This document shows, in pieces, positions 48,171 to 58,749 of a DNA stretch of 64,000 nucleotides. Position 1 is the first letter of the stretch; each line of letters begins with the position of its first letter. Both the position numbers and the translations under genes were made by a program. The notes under the pieces were generated by a model. It searched no databases. It saw only the letters and a program-made list of their open reading frames with translations, and was not told where the DNA came from. This DNA is from Dasypus novemcinctus (lineage: Eukaryota; Chordata; Mammalia; Cingulata; Dasypodidae): assembly GCF_030445035.2 (NCBI RefSeq), contig NC_080676.1, positions 10,640,940-10,704,939 of the forward strand, read 5' to 3'.

Positions 48171-50195
48171 AACACGCAGGTTCACTGCCATTAAAATAAT
48201 GTTACTATTCCTTACTCAAACCCTTCCCGCTATTACTAACATCCCTCGTTACCCTTTCCACTGGGCCTTCTGAATTCTACCTTCTATTGTACATAAACTC
48301 CCATTAACCTCTTCCGAGAAGTTCCCTGTACTTACTGTGCAGTTTATAAAACAAATCTGGCTGTGTGCTGAGCAAACGGCTTCAGTTGCAGCTATGCAGC
48401 TGAGGCTTTTCATTCTTCCACACCACAGGAAGTGGAAGGACACTGTCCCAACTTCTCAAGACCATTTCTAGGCCGTGATGCACCTACTGTTAGCAGAGGC
48501 TCTCCTTCCCCCACGCTTGTTTTAGGTCCACACTAACGTTGAGCTCTGCTGCCCTTTAACCTTTCCACTGCTGAGACACCCTAGTCAGTCACAGAACTAG
48601 AGACGGCAATCACAGGGCCTGCCAGCCACATCCCTTTCTAAGGAAACCGCTTGACTCCATGATCCCTGCTGCCCAAAGCAGCCAGGTCCCACTGTCACCA
48701 CCACACATAAGGTGCCAACACCCTTCTAATCTCAGCTTCAGGGGTGGGTAAGCTCCTCTTGGGGTAGTTTAAGCAAGACTGTTTTCTGCAAATACAAGAA
48801 CCCTCATTAGGAGGACTTGCAGACGTAAGAACACTCATTAGCTTATGACTCAACATCCTTTGAAGATTGGTACTTGGTACACAATTTCACCCAGCCTACA
48901 TACTGCCATCATCGCAGTTTAATGTCCAAGTTGATGACCATGATACTCGTCTCATACACCTGTCATGTATATTCCACTTTAGTATCCCCCCCAGAACAGA
49001 GCCAAATGGCTGTGCCAATTGAAGCCACCCCAGCATATGGCCCCCATGCTCCAATGTATCCCTTCTGCCACCCTGCAGTGGCTGCCCCAGACCTTCCAGC
49101 TCTCCTAAAAGCTCCCCCCGTGCCTTTTTTGCAGATTCCTTTGAGAAATTAAGGATATTAGAAGTCTTCCAACACCCTGGCCCACTTTTCTAAGGTTGCC
49201 TTCCTTGAACCTTCTTTCCTTCCACTCCCTTATCTCCCATTTTCTCTAGTTGACATAGGCAGCTTACAGGTGATCTCCCTGCGATTTTCCAAACACCTTC
49301 ATATCCATTCATTATTACTGTTTGAATTAACTTTCAGTTCCCAGTTAAAGAGTTTCACTTTACATTTGGGAGACATGTGTCCTACAGCTTCCTCTCACCT
49401 CAGTATTTTGTCTGTGTGCAACCATGGCAGCTCAGAGACATTTTGTTACAAAGATGAAATTAAAAATTGCATCTGTGATACTTTTATGTAATCTTTTAGG
49501 CTCTAACAATACTTTGTGGTTTGTTTTAATTTATCACATACTTTATTTTTATAGGCATATATGTGAGTTAATGGAGAAATTAAGACGGAATTGCCAAGGC
49601 AAAGTCACTACTTTGGAAAGGGAAGAACTGTAGTAAACTAATCAAAGCCTACCTTTGCTGATGACAATTACTCATCTAACCTTCCTCTGGAAAACTCAAT
49701 CAGTGGGTTAGTGGTTGCTCACATATACCCTGAAGAGGATCAATGTATAGCAGTTTATAAACTTTCAGTCCTTTAGAATAAAGTACATAGAAGGAAATTC
49801 TTACAGGTATTGAAAATAACACTAATTAATACCTCTAGATTTAGAAGTATATATTTAAAGAGACTTAAAGCACTCTAATTTTTTTTTCACCAGCTTATAC
49901 ATTATATCATTCACGTTTTAAATTGTGGGACTTTTTGTAAGAGATGGTCTAAAGTGTGAGATTGACTAGAAGGATGAGAAATTTTTATTTTTATAAGGGA
50001 AAAAATATTCGGGGGAGGGTTAAAAGGCATAATATAAAGTTTCCACTAAAAAGTAATTTTGTTTATAATACACAAAACAGTTTTTTTAAGTCTTTGCAAC
50101 AGTATTCTAAAATTGAAGGCAGAACCATAGATTGCACTTCAATTAAATAGATTAAATATTACAAAATGAAGTCTTTTACTGGATTCACTTTTTAA

Positions 50196-50560
50196 AGATT
50201 TTTTTTAAAAGATTTTTTATCGCCTCCCCGCAGCTTTTTGCTTGCTGTGTGCTTTGTGTCTATTTGCTATGCGTTCTTCTGTATATTTCATTTTTATTTA
50301 TTCCCCCCCCACCCTTGTGGTTTGCTTGCTGTCTGCTCTCTGTGTCCATTCACTGCGTGTTCTTCTGTGTTTTTTTTTTTTTGCTTGTCTCCCTTTTTGT
50401 TACGTCACCCTTGCTGAGGCTCTCCACCGCACTTGTGGGCTGGGCAGCACTCCACAGTGTGCAAGCGAGCCTGCCCTCACAAAAAGGCCCCGGGACACAA
50501 ACCCAGGGCCTCCCATAAGGTAGACAGGAGCCCAACTGATTGAGCCACAGCCGCTTCCCA
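50196..50560 (-). mobile_element. DAS-SINE inserted in the tail of another SINE
   Basis: A reversed head (GAGCCACAGCCGCTTCCC) lies at the right end and a reversed tail at the left. Its left flank matches the right flank of the neighbouring SINE, implying insertion into that element's A tail. Confidence 0.88.
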
Positions 50561-50886
50561 TTTTTTAAAGATTTTAAAAATTTATTTATTTATCCCTACC
50601 CCCTCATTCTTTGAATTTGCTGTGTCTGTTTGTTGTGAACTCGTCTTCCTTTTAGGAGGCACCAAGAATCGAACCTGGGACCTTCCATGTGGAAGGGAGG
50701 TGCCTAATGGCTTGAGCCACCTTTGCTCCCTGCTTTGTTGTGCCTCTCATTATGTTTTCCTCCTGTGTCTCTTGTTGCATCACCTTGCTCTCTTGTCTGT
50801 CTTCTTTAGGAGGCACCAGGAACTGAACCCAGGACCTCCCTTGTGGTAGGCGGGAGCTCAATTGCTTGAGCCACATCTGCTTCCCT
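50561..50886 (-). mobile_element. DAS-SINE with two tRNA-like units, minus orientation
   Basis: Reversed tRNA-like units end at about 50730 and 50885. Flanking text GGATTCACTTTTTAA (50181-50195) and GGACACACTTTTTAA (50887-50901) brackets this SINE and its neighbour together. Confidence 0.88.
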
Positions 50887-51137
50887 GGACACACTTTTTA
50901 ATTAGGCAAAGTGGTCAACACTTCACCCCAAATTTTTTGAAAAATTAAAAAAAAATGCTAATGAAACCTACAAATAAATAACTGTGAAATATATAGAGAA
51001 CAAAGTTATATTTCAAGATTCTTTTTCTAATTCTCAACAGTACACTTCCTCTAAGTAAAGAATGATGATTTATTGATTCCTCCTGCAACAGAAATGACTA
51101 TTTTTTCTTTTTTTTTCCCAAATTCTACTCAATTTAT

Positions 51138-51222
51138 TCATTTTTTAAAAAATATTACATTGAAAAAATATGAGGTCCCCATTCACCCCCACCGCCCCCA
51201 CCCCACCACTCCCCCCAGAAAT
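51138..51222 (-). repeat. Very short L1 3' end
   Basis: A T-rich run is followed by ATATGAGGTCCCCATTCACC and C-rich text, the reverse of the tail at 41940-42010. Only about 80 bp were inserted. Confidence 0.75.
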
Positions 51223-51553
51223 GACTATTTTCTGATGAGCCTGCTGGCTTTTAGGTTCCACAGTCTCAGAGTTCTAAGCAGAAGCCTCCTCAGTCCAGCC
51301 AGCTGAATTCTAGTAAGTTTAAGTCAAACCAGTAGCTCACACGCAGGAGTGCTCTCCTCTTTTGTGGAATTCATGCTAGGCCAGAGCTCAGCTTCTCAGC
51401 CTAGACTGCATCTTTCCCCTTCGTTCTTATCAGGGCCCAATTTTTCATGCAAGGAAGTGAGAGATACATAATTTTGGGTGTGGGCAAAGAGATAAAAGAA
51501 AAAAAATGCTTCTAATTTGCATCAACTTTGTTTTTTTTTTTTTTTTTTTTTAC

Positions 51554-51648
51554 CTGCAATCCACTAAAAGATGGAACAAAATAAACTCCCTCAGAATCTT
51601 GCAAACTTCTGGCCATTTTTTCAGTCTCAGCAGCATCTGTGAAAAGAT
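51554..51648 (-). CDS. GK5: Glycerol kinase 5, internal coding exon (first of five in window)
   Basis: GK5 is an FGGY-family kinase expected to phosphorylate glycerol using ATP. This 95-nt minus-strand exon opens with the last two bases of an Asp codon and encodes about 31 residues, including LFTDAAETEKMA and VPSFSGLQ. The latter matches the conserved segment just before the APxxDP region of glycerol kinases. It is flanked by a pyrimidine-rich AG acceptor at 51649-51650 and a GT donor at 51552-51553, and ends in phase 0 on CAG, in register with the exon at 45476-45579. I recognised it by comparison with remembered mammalian GK5. The ATP-binding N-terminal domain and catalytic Asp are in upstream exons outside the window. 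No stop or frameshift is present. Confidence 0.93.
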
Positions 51649-52194
51649 CTGCAAAATAAAACAAAACAAAGCAAAGGGGTTGGATGGGACAAAGAGAATT
51701 ATGTTAAATGGTTAGTAATTATTTGCATCCATATTTATAATGAATAGAATGTGAAAGGTCCCTCACTTCCAAGGAGGGTTACACAAAGGCCAATCCGTCT
51801 GGTTCTATCAGGGTTCTCACACTGCACAAGGCTATGAGCCCATGGAAAGGCCAAGGAGTCAGAAAGGCCTCTCAGGTAGACTCTGTAAGCAGCAGGACGG
51901 CCTTTTTCCTTCCAAGATATTAAAGCTGTTTAAAGTCAATTATATGTATGTTCATTGGCATTACAAGATTATTTTCCTGAAGTCAAGAGTCATCATGGTT
52001 TTCTAATGGAAGGATGGTCTACATGTAATAATCAAAAGAATCAAATAAAAATCTACTGCATTAAGTGTTTTCAGTAAGAGGCCAGTAACAAACAGATATA
52101 TTAAAAGTCAGTGTTTTTAAAACAAACAAAAAATTGAAGACCTAATTCACTTTGTAAACTTTTTGTGGAATTATATTATATAGAAAAATGCACA

Positions 52195-52612
52195 GGGCGG
52201 CGGACTTGGCCCAGTGGTTAGGGCGTCCGCCTACCACATGGGAGGTCCGCGGTTCAAACCCCGGGCCTCCCTGACCCGTGTGGAGCTGGCCCATGCGCGG
52301 TGCTGATGTGTGCAAGGAATGCCATGCCACGCAGGGGTGTCCCCCCGCATAGGGGAGCCCCCGCGCAATGAGTGTGCCCCATAAGGAGAACCGCCCAGCG
52401 CAAAAGAAAGTGCAGCCTGCCCAGGAATGGTGCCGCACACAGGGAGAGCTGACACAACAAGATGACGGGACAAAAAGAAACAGATTCCCGTGCCACTGAC
52501 GACAAGAGAAGCGGGCAAAAAGAACACACAGCAAATGGACACAGAGAACAGACAACCCAGGTGGGAGAGGAAGGGGACAGAAATAAATAATCTTAAAAAA
52601 AAAAAAAAGAAA
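52195..52612 (+). mobile_element. DAS-SINE (long form)
   Basis: This complete element is flanked by a 13-bp duplication with one mismatch (52182-52194 and 52613-52625). Confidence 0.95.
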
Positions 52613-52639
52613 AGAAAAACGCACAAATCCTAAATGTAT

Positions 52640-53650
52640 AGCTGAATGAATTACATCCAGTTAACTAACACCCAGATCAAGATACGGAATTATACTAGTA
52701 CCCCAAGAAGACTCCCTTACACTCCCTTTTAGTTAGTACCACCACCAAGAATAAGCACTATTCTGACCACAGGTTAATAATGACTAGTTTTGGACTTCTT
52801 TTGTTCAATTTCAGGCTTGTGAGATTCATCCATGTTGTTACATGTGGTTGTACTTCATTCATTCTCACCCCTGTGTGACTATGCACAATTTATTAATCTA
52901 GTCTATTATGCATTTAGGTAGTTTCCAGTTTTGGGCTATTAGCCACATTGAACACTTGTGTATGTTTCCTTTGTAAACATACATACACATTCCTGTTTGG
53001 CATGTATCAAGGGATGGAACTGTAAATCCTACTGTCTTCACATTTAGGACTAGCTTTAGCAAAACTATACTGACAAATAGTTTTCCAAAGTGGATGTACC
53101 GATTTAAGCTCCTGCCAGCACTATGAGACTTCCAGTGGCCCGTATTCTTGCCAATATTTGATATTGTCTATATTTTTCATTTTAGCCACTCTGGTGGATA
53201 TGTGATAGTGTTGCACTGCGGTTCGATCTCACATTCCCTATTGACTGATGAAGTTGAATACCTTTAATTGGTCTTTTGCATAATCTTTGCCCATTTTTCT
53301 AATTGGTTTACAGGAATTTTTCTTTCTGGATATGAGTCCTTTGTATCTTACTAATATAATTATCGTATTTTTTCATTCTCTTAATAGTATCTTTTTAAGA
53401 ACAGAAATGAATAACTTAAATAGTCCAATTTTCTTTTATGGTTAGTGTTTTTCTCTTACTGTACATGCAAGGTCTTTCTATATTCTCCTCTAAAAGCTTC
53501 ACATTTAGACCTCTTTTCCATTGGGAACTGATTCTTGCTAACAATGTAAGGTAGGGGGTCAAGATTTTTTTTTCTATATGGACACCCTATTAATCCAGCA
53601 CTATTTATTGAAGAGAATAGCCTTTCTCCACTGCACTAAAGAATCTCTTT
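52640..53650 (-). repeat. Old L1, 3' part, minus orientation
   Basis: Antisense phrases include GATTCATCCATGTTGTTACA, TTTTCATTTTAGCCACTCTG, CTTTGCCCATTTTTCTAATT and ATTAATCCAGCACTATTTATTG. Confidence 0.75.
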
Positions 53651-54260
53651 AAGACCTAAATGATATTAAAAATTAAATATGTTAATAGCTCTGACCCTAA
53701 TCATGGCCAAGTCTTAATTTTTTAAAATTTAAAATGGTATTATACACCCTACCACGGTTGTTGTAAACATTAAAAAGATAAAGAACGTTAAGATACTTTC
53801 AAACCGCCACACGCTATATAAACAAAATCCAGCACTGTAAAGTTAATGTGGCATGTATTTCCTACATGACTAATCCCATACTTGACATAGTCTGTTTAAT
53901 CTCTTTTCCTCTAATCATTCAGTTTTTCTCCCTCAACTTTCTAACTTATTATAAAATGAACTGCTGTGATCACTATTTTATATTATTTCCTTGGAGCACA
54001 TTAAAAGCATCAGGAAAAAAAAACATTTCTTATTGTTTTTATCCTATATTTTTCATATTATTCTTGATTTTTAGTGCTAAAAGCAAAAAGAAAGGCATAC
54101 TGGTTTCCCTTAGAAAATCTGGTTTCCCATTCTCATTTTGGCTAGTTTAACAGATAAATAATGGTACTTTATATAGTTCTTTACATTAAGTTTTTTGAAT
54201 TGCCATCAAAACTGTATTCTTTCTGGAAGCAGAGTACTCTTTTTCTCTTTTTAATAAGTT

Positions 54261-54297
54261 TTTCTGAGTATGTTACATTTTCTGAGTATGTTACATT
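54261..54297 (+). repeat. Two tandem copies of an 18-19-bp unit
   Basis: TTTCTGAGTATGTTACATT is repeated directly, the second copy following at once. Confidence 0.9.
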
Positions 54298-54610
54298 ATG
54301 TTATTACATTTCATTAGGAAATGTAATTTGATTTTATTTCTCCACACCTATCGGTTTTCTCTCTTATGATAGCCACTATTTCAATAGTCAATATGGTATT
54401 GCCCTTACACAGCAGGGGTGGATATGCTATTCTTTTGATTCTCTCTCTCTTTTTAAACATTTTGACCTTTCCAAAACTACCTGTGAAATATAGATCCATA
54501 TTATTTCTGATATGATTCCTAACTATCCTAGCACTCATTCAATATTAACTGAAGCTTGTCAAATTTTGAGAATCTAAATCTTTTTTCTGAAATTTCAATT
54601 CACTTTCAGA

Positions 54611-54825
54611 AGCATTTACTGAGTGTCTACTTTATGACAGGCACTGTTCTAGGTGAATTAATATATTTTCATTGGGACCTTTTATCCATCATGCTCATAT
54701 TAGTATTACCATTTTAGTGGTGAGAAAAGTAAGGCTCAGAAATTTAAGGAACTTGCCCAAGGTGAATGGGAGAGAGTAGTAGAAGACTGAAACCCAGGTC
54801 TAATTGAATCTCGAGGATACGCCTT
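54611..54825 (+). repeat. MIR SINE
   Basis: ACTGAGTGTCTACTTTATGA, GAACTTGCCCAAGGTGAATG and GAAACCCAGGTCTAA occur in MIR order. Confidence 0.85.
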
Positions 54826-54873
54826 TCTTCTCCTATTCTGCTTTTTTTGGGGGGAAAGGGTGGGGAGTGGGAG

Positions 54874-55188
54874 TGTATTAGTCAGCCAGAGGGGTGCTGA
54901 TGCAAAATACCAGCCATCGGTTGGCTTTCAAGCCTCTTCCTGGGGCTTGCTTCTCTTTCCTCTGTGAGCTTACTTCCTGGGGCTCCAGCTTCAGCATCAA
55001 ACTCCAACATCAAAATCCTCAACCCTGTCCTTTGCCATGACTTATCTTGGTGGGTAGGGACTCAACGCCCTACTGATGTAACCCAATCAAAGCCATAATC
55101 ATAAGTGAATCATGCCCAGGTACAGACCAGATTATAAAAATAATCCAATATCTATTTTTGGAATTCATAACTATATCAAACTGCTACA
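54874..55188 (-). repeat. Solo LTR, MaLR-like xenarthran type, internally deleted (315 bp)
   Basis: It has the same termini as the copies at 32160 and 33490, with about 200 bp missing from the 3' half, including the AATAAA region. A perfect 5-bp duplication GGGAG flanks it (54869-54873 and 55189-55193). Confidence 0.88.
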
Positions 55189-55419
55189 GGGAGTAAATCT
55201 TAATCTCAGATTAAATATTTACTGAATCAGTCAGTATTTAAGTATAATTTCTTTTCCAATGTTATTCTCGATCTACCACATACAGTGGTGTCCCCAAACT
55301 GCAGTTCATGAATCTTCCAGGTGGTGCATTTCAGGCAATAACAACTCTACACAATTTCCATTTTATAAAAGTCCATAAAGAAAATAATTTAAATAATCTC
55401 TTTAAAATCTAACAATTCA

Positions 55420-55672
55420 AAAGCCTAAGTGAAATATCCAGAATAGACAAATCCAAAGAGAAAGTACGTTAGTGGTTGCCAGGGCTGGGGGCTGGGATGG
55501 GAGGAGGAAGGGTGACTGCTAATGGCTGTGGGGCTTCTTTTCCAGACACGAAAATGCTCAGAAAAGACAGTGGTAAGGGGGGCACAACTTTGAATATACT
55601 ATGTACACTTTAGAAACATGAATTTTATGGTATGTTAATCACATCTCAACAAAAAACTTAAAAAATAAAAAC
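55420..55672 (+). repeat. L1M-type 3' UTR
   Basis: TTAGTGGTTGCCAGGGCTGG, then GGGGGCACAACTTTGAATATAC and AATTTTATGGTATGTTAATC, then an A-rich end. Confidence 0.7.
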
Positions 55673-55992
55673 CAGCCTAAGTGACTTCTTGAGCATGTGG
55701 GACTGAGAGCAAAGATCAGATATGAAAGCTCTGGAATCAGTCATAATAAACACCGCTGGCTTTATACAGCCTAAGTTGCTTTATTTCATTATACTATTTG
55801 TCTTACTTATCATGAACAATTGGTTGAAGACATAAAGCTTAAGGAGCACTGACATTAACTCAAAACAATGAGAATCATTTGATAATACTTACAATCTTTA
55901 CTCAAAATGACAGTTATTAGACCCATAAGTTGTATTATTTGATCAAAATGTCCACATAACATATCAAAACATCTCTAGCACTTCAAAAAATA

Positions 55993-56145
55993 GGGAAGTG
56001 GATGTGGCTAAAGCCTGCCATGTTGGGCGGGGAGGTGATCCTGGGTTCAGCTCCTGGTGCCTCCTATGGGCAAGGCCAGCACACAGCAGACAGACACAGC
56101 AAGCGCAAACAGTGAGGGGGTGGGAGAAAAATAAATCTTTAAAAA
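55993..56145 (+). mobile_element. Short DAS-SINE
   Basis: A degraded tRNA-like head (gaagtggatgtggctaaag, GGGTTCAGCTCC) is followed by a short body and an AATAAATCTTTAAAAA tail. Confidence 0.8.
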
Positions 56146-56617
56146 TATATCGTGTTAATTAAAAATACACAAACTTCTCCAAGACTATTCCACAACTACA
56201 ATGTATTATTTACCCAAATATGCTTGCAAATAGCAGTCTAAAACACATTTTTAGAAACAAAGCATCAAAGTTACAAAAAATAATTACACAAGTAATTTCA
56301 TGAACATGCAAATTACACTTCTGACCATAAAAGTAGTTTTTCCTTTTGAACCTATAACAGGTATTTCTAAATATCAACCTATATATTACTAGGGATTCAG
56401 TTCTCAATAATTCAAGGACATACCAAAATTACCTGGAATGCTTTTTTCAAAGATAAATAAATAAATAATCTCTTCCCCTTTAATACCTGGCTACTCTCTT
56501 AGCTTGCAACCATTACTACTGAAGTACATAGCATCCTTTCAGTGTATAGAAAAGAAAAAGGTTAAGAAATGCTGTTTTAAACACTCCTAGTATCACTGAT
56601 CAGAAAAAGTATACCTT

Positions 56618-56980
56618 GGGGAAGCAGATGTGGCTCACACAGTTGAGTACCTGCCTACGAGGTCCCAGGTTTGGTTCCCAGTGCCTCCTAAAAAAGATGA
56701 GCAAGATGGTGAGCTGATGCAACAAGAATGCGCAATAAGACGATGCAACAAGGAAGCACAATGAGAGACTCAACAAGCAGGGAGCAGAGGTGGCTCAAGT
56801 GATTGGGCAGCTCCCTCCCACATGGGAGGTCCTGGGTTTGGTTCCCAGTGCCTCCTAAAAAGACGAAAAAAGATGAGCAGACATGAGAGCACACAATGAA
56901 AAGACATAGAGCAGACAGTAAGCACAAACAATGGGGAGGATGGCAGAGTGGAAAAACAAATAAAATAAAACCTTAAAAAA
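56618..56980 (+). mobile_element. DAS-SINE with two tRNA-like units
   Basis: Heads start at about 56620 and 56783. A target duplication with one mismatch (GAAAAAGTATACCTT and GAAAAAGTGTACCTT) flanks it (56603-56617 and 56981-56995). Confidence 0.9.
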
Positions 56981-57019
56981 GAAAAAGTGTACCTTGTGTT
57001 TCCCTAGCTTTTGGTTTTT

Positions 57020-57442
57020 GTTATTTTTTTAAAGATTTATTTTTATTTATTTCTCTCCCCCTCACCATCCCCGCCCCCAGTTGTCTGCTCTCTGTGTCCA
57101 TTTGCTGTGTGTTCTGTGACCACTTCTATCCTTATCAGCAGCACCAGGAATCTGTGCCTCTTTTTGTTGTATCATCTTGTTGGGTCAGCTCTCCGTGTGT
57201 GCAGCGCCATTCCTGGGTGGGTTGCACTTTCTTTCACACTGGGCGGCTCTTCATACAGGGCACACTCCTTGCAAGTGGGGCTCCCCTACATGGGGGACAC
57301 CCCTGCATGGCACGGCATTCCTTGTGCGCATCAGCGCTGCGCATGGGCCAGCTCCACACAGGTCAAGGAAGCCCGGGGTTTGAACCGCGGACTTCCCATG
57401 TGGTAGGTGGATGCCCTATCCATTGGGCCAAGTCCGCTTCCC
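57020..57442 (-). mobile_element. DAS-SINE (long form), minus orientation
   Basis: This complete reversed element has a perfect 14-bp duplication AGCTTTTGGTTTTT (57006-57019 and 57443-57456). It lies 40 bp from the preceding SINE. Confidence 0.95.
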
Positions 57443-57879
57443 AGCTTTTGGTTTTTAAATCTGTACTTTTAATAAAATTATGTTCAAATGTCTAAAATTT
57501 TAAATCAAGAAAAGATGTAGAAAAACATGACAGAGGGCTAAATTTGAAGAAAGTTCTTGGTAACCAACAAAGAAACGGAAAAAAAGAGATCTAGCTTATT
57601 CACATTCTTCACTTTTGATTCCCTCCCTCGTTCGAAGAATATCTCTAAATAATCTTCCATTTAAATTATCTTTTCAAAAGAATTTATTGATGAAAAGTCT
57701 TTTGGAATAAGCACACTCCACCTGGTCTCTCCCACCAAATGCAACTAAGAATCCTGGAAGGAATGCATGGAAAAGCTATCTGACTCTTGAGAGATAAGCT
57801 AGCAGGCAGACTCGGGAACTCAAAGTGTCACCAAACTGGAGCTAAGTTTCTTGGTTTTTATTTTTCCTATTATCTCCTG

Positions 57880-58740
57880 GTATACTAGGCAGCATGAAAT
57901 CCAAACCTTGGGTTTGCACACTGGGTGCAAATATAAAGACTTTCAAGAGATGTCTTCTTTTTATGGTCTGTAGTGCAGGACACAGGGTCCCTACCAGGCA
58001 GAGAGAGTTGGGAAATTTCTATTTTTTGTTTTTTGGAGTTTTTCATTTTCTCCTGCCCCAGTGCCCAGGCAACTGCACAGTGGGTGCAATGGCATCCCAG
58101 CACCACGGACACATAAAACTCCAAGACAAATGCAAAGAACCCCCATTGCTTGCTTCTTTTTTCTCTTTTTTTCCCTTTGATCTCTGATGCCCCAGACACA
58201 GGCAACCTGTGGCTGCAGTGACAACAGGCTTGGCAGGGGAGGCAACAAAAACTCTAAGACAAGAGCATTAAGAGAATCCCATCTGCTTTCCGTCCATCTT
58301 TCCATCCTTCCTTTTATCCTTCTTTTCCCCCTCCCTCCCTTTCTTCCTCCTTCATTCCCCTTCTTTCTCTCTCTCTCTTATTTTCTCAACCCACTTGCCA
58401 GTTGGATGGAGGTGGAACTAGTAGCAGAAAGTGTGCAGTACAGCAGGGAAAACTAAAGCCTCAACTTTCTATCCAGAGGAGAAGGAAGGGGAGGCACGAA
58501 GAGCCACAAAGTACTGGGGATCACTGAGGGAAAGAGCACAGGACCCCATGCCCATCAAGATCTGTATGAACTCCTAGGCTCACCCAGAGCTGTACATATG
58601 CAGTTGTGACCCTAAGCGACATACCAGAGGCTCTGCCGCCTAATCTCTGGATAGACAGTAGTAGCACACACAAGGGACAGATTCAAAGAGCTCCGTGGTT
58701 TGCAAACTGTTACCCAAACATATTCGAATCATTGCCTACT
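57880..58740 (+). repeat. Probable half-L1 5' UTR with about 135-bp monomers
   Basis: The phrases GCCCCAGTGCCCAGGCAAC (about 58055) and GCCCCAGACACAGGCAACC (about 58189) recur at 134 bp. ACTCCAAGACAA and ACTCTAAGACAA recur at the same distance. The array ends in a pyrimidine-rich tract (about 58290-58380) and precedes an ORF1-type relic. Confidence 0.55.
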
Positions 58741-58749
58741 AAAATAAAA

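Larger units (their letters stand above)
45580..51553 (-). other. GK5: GK5 intron, about 6 kb, repeat-rich
   Basis: The intron holds an L1 tail (about 46135-46295), an L2 3' end (46545-46865), an unexplained GC-rich island (47270-47600), a MIR split by a SINE (47625-48170), stacked SINEs (50196-50886) and a very short L1 tail (51138-51222). I could not classify 48180-50180; open frames there are short and show no family resemblance. Confidence 0.8.
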
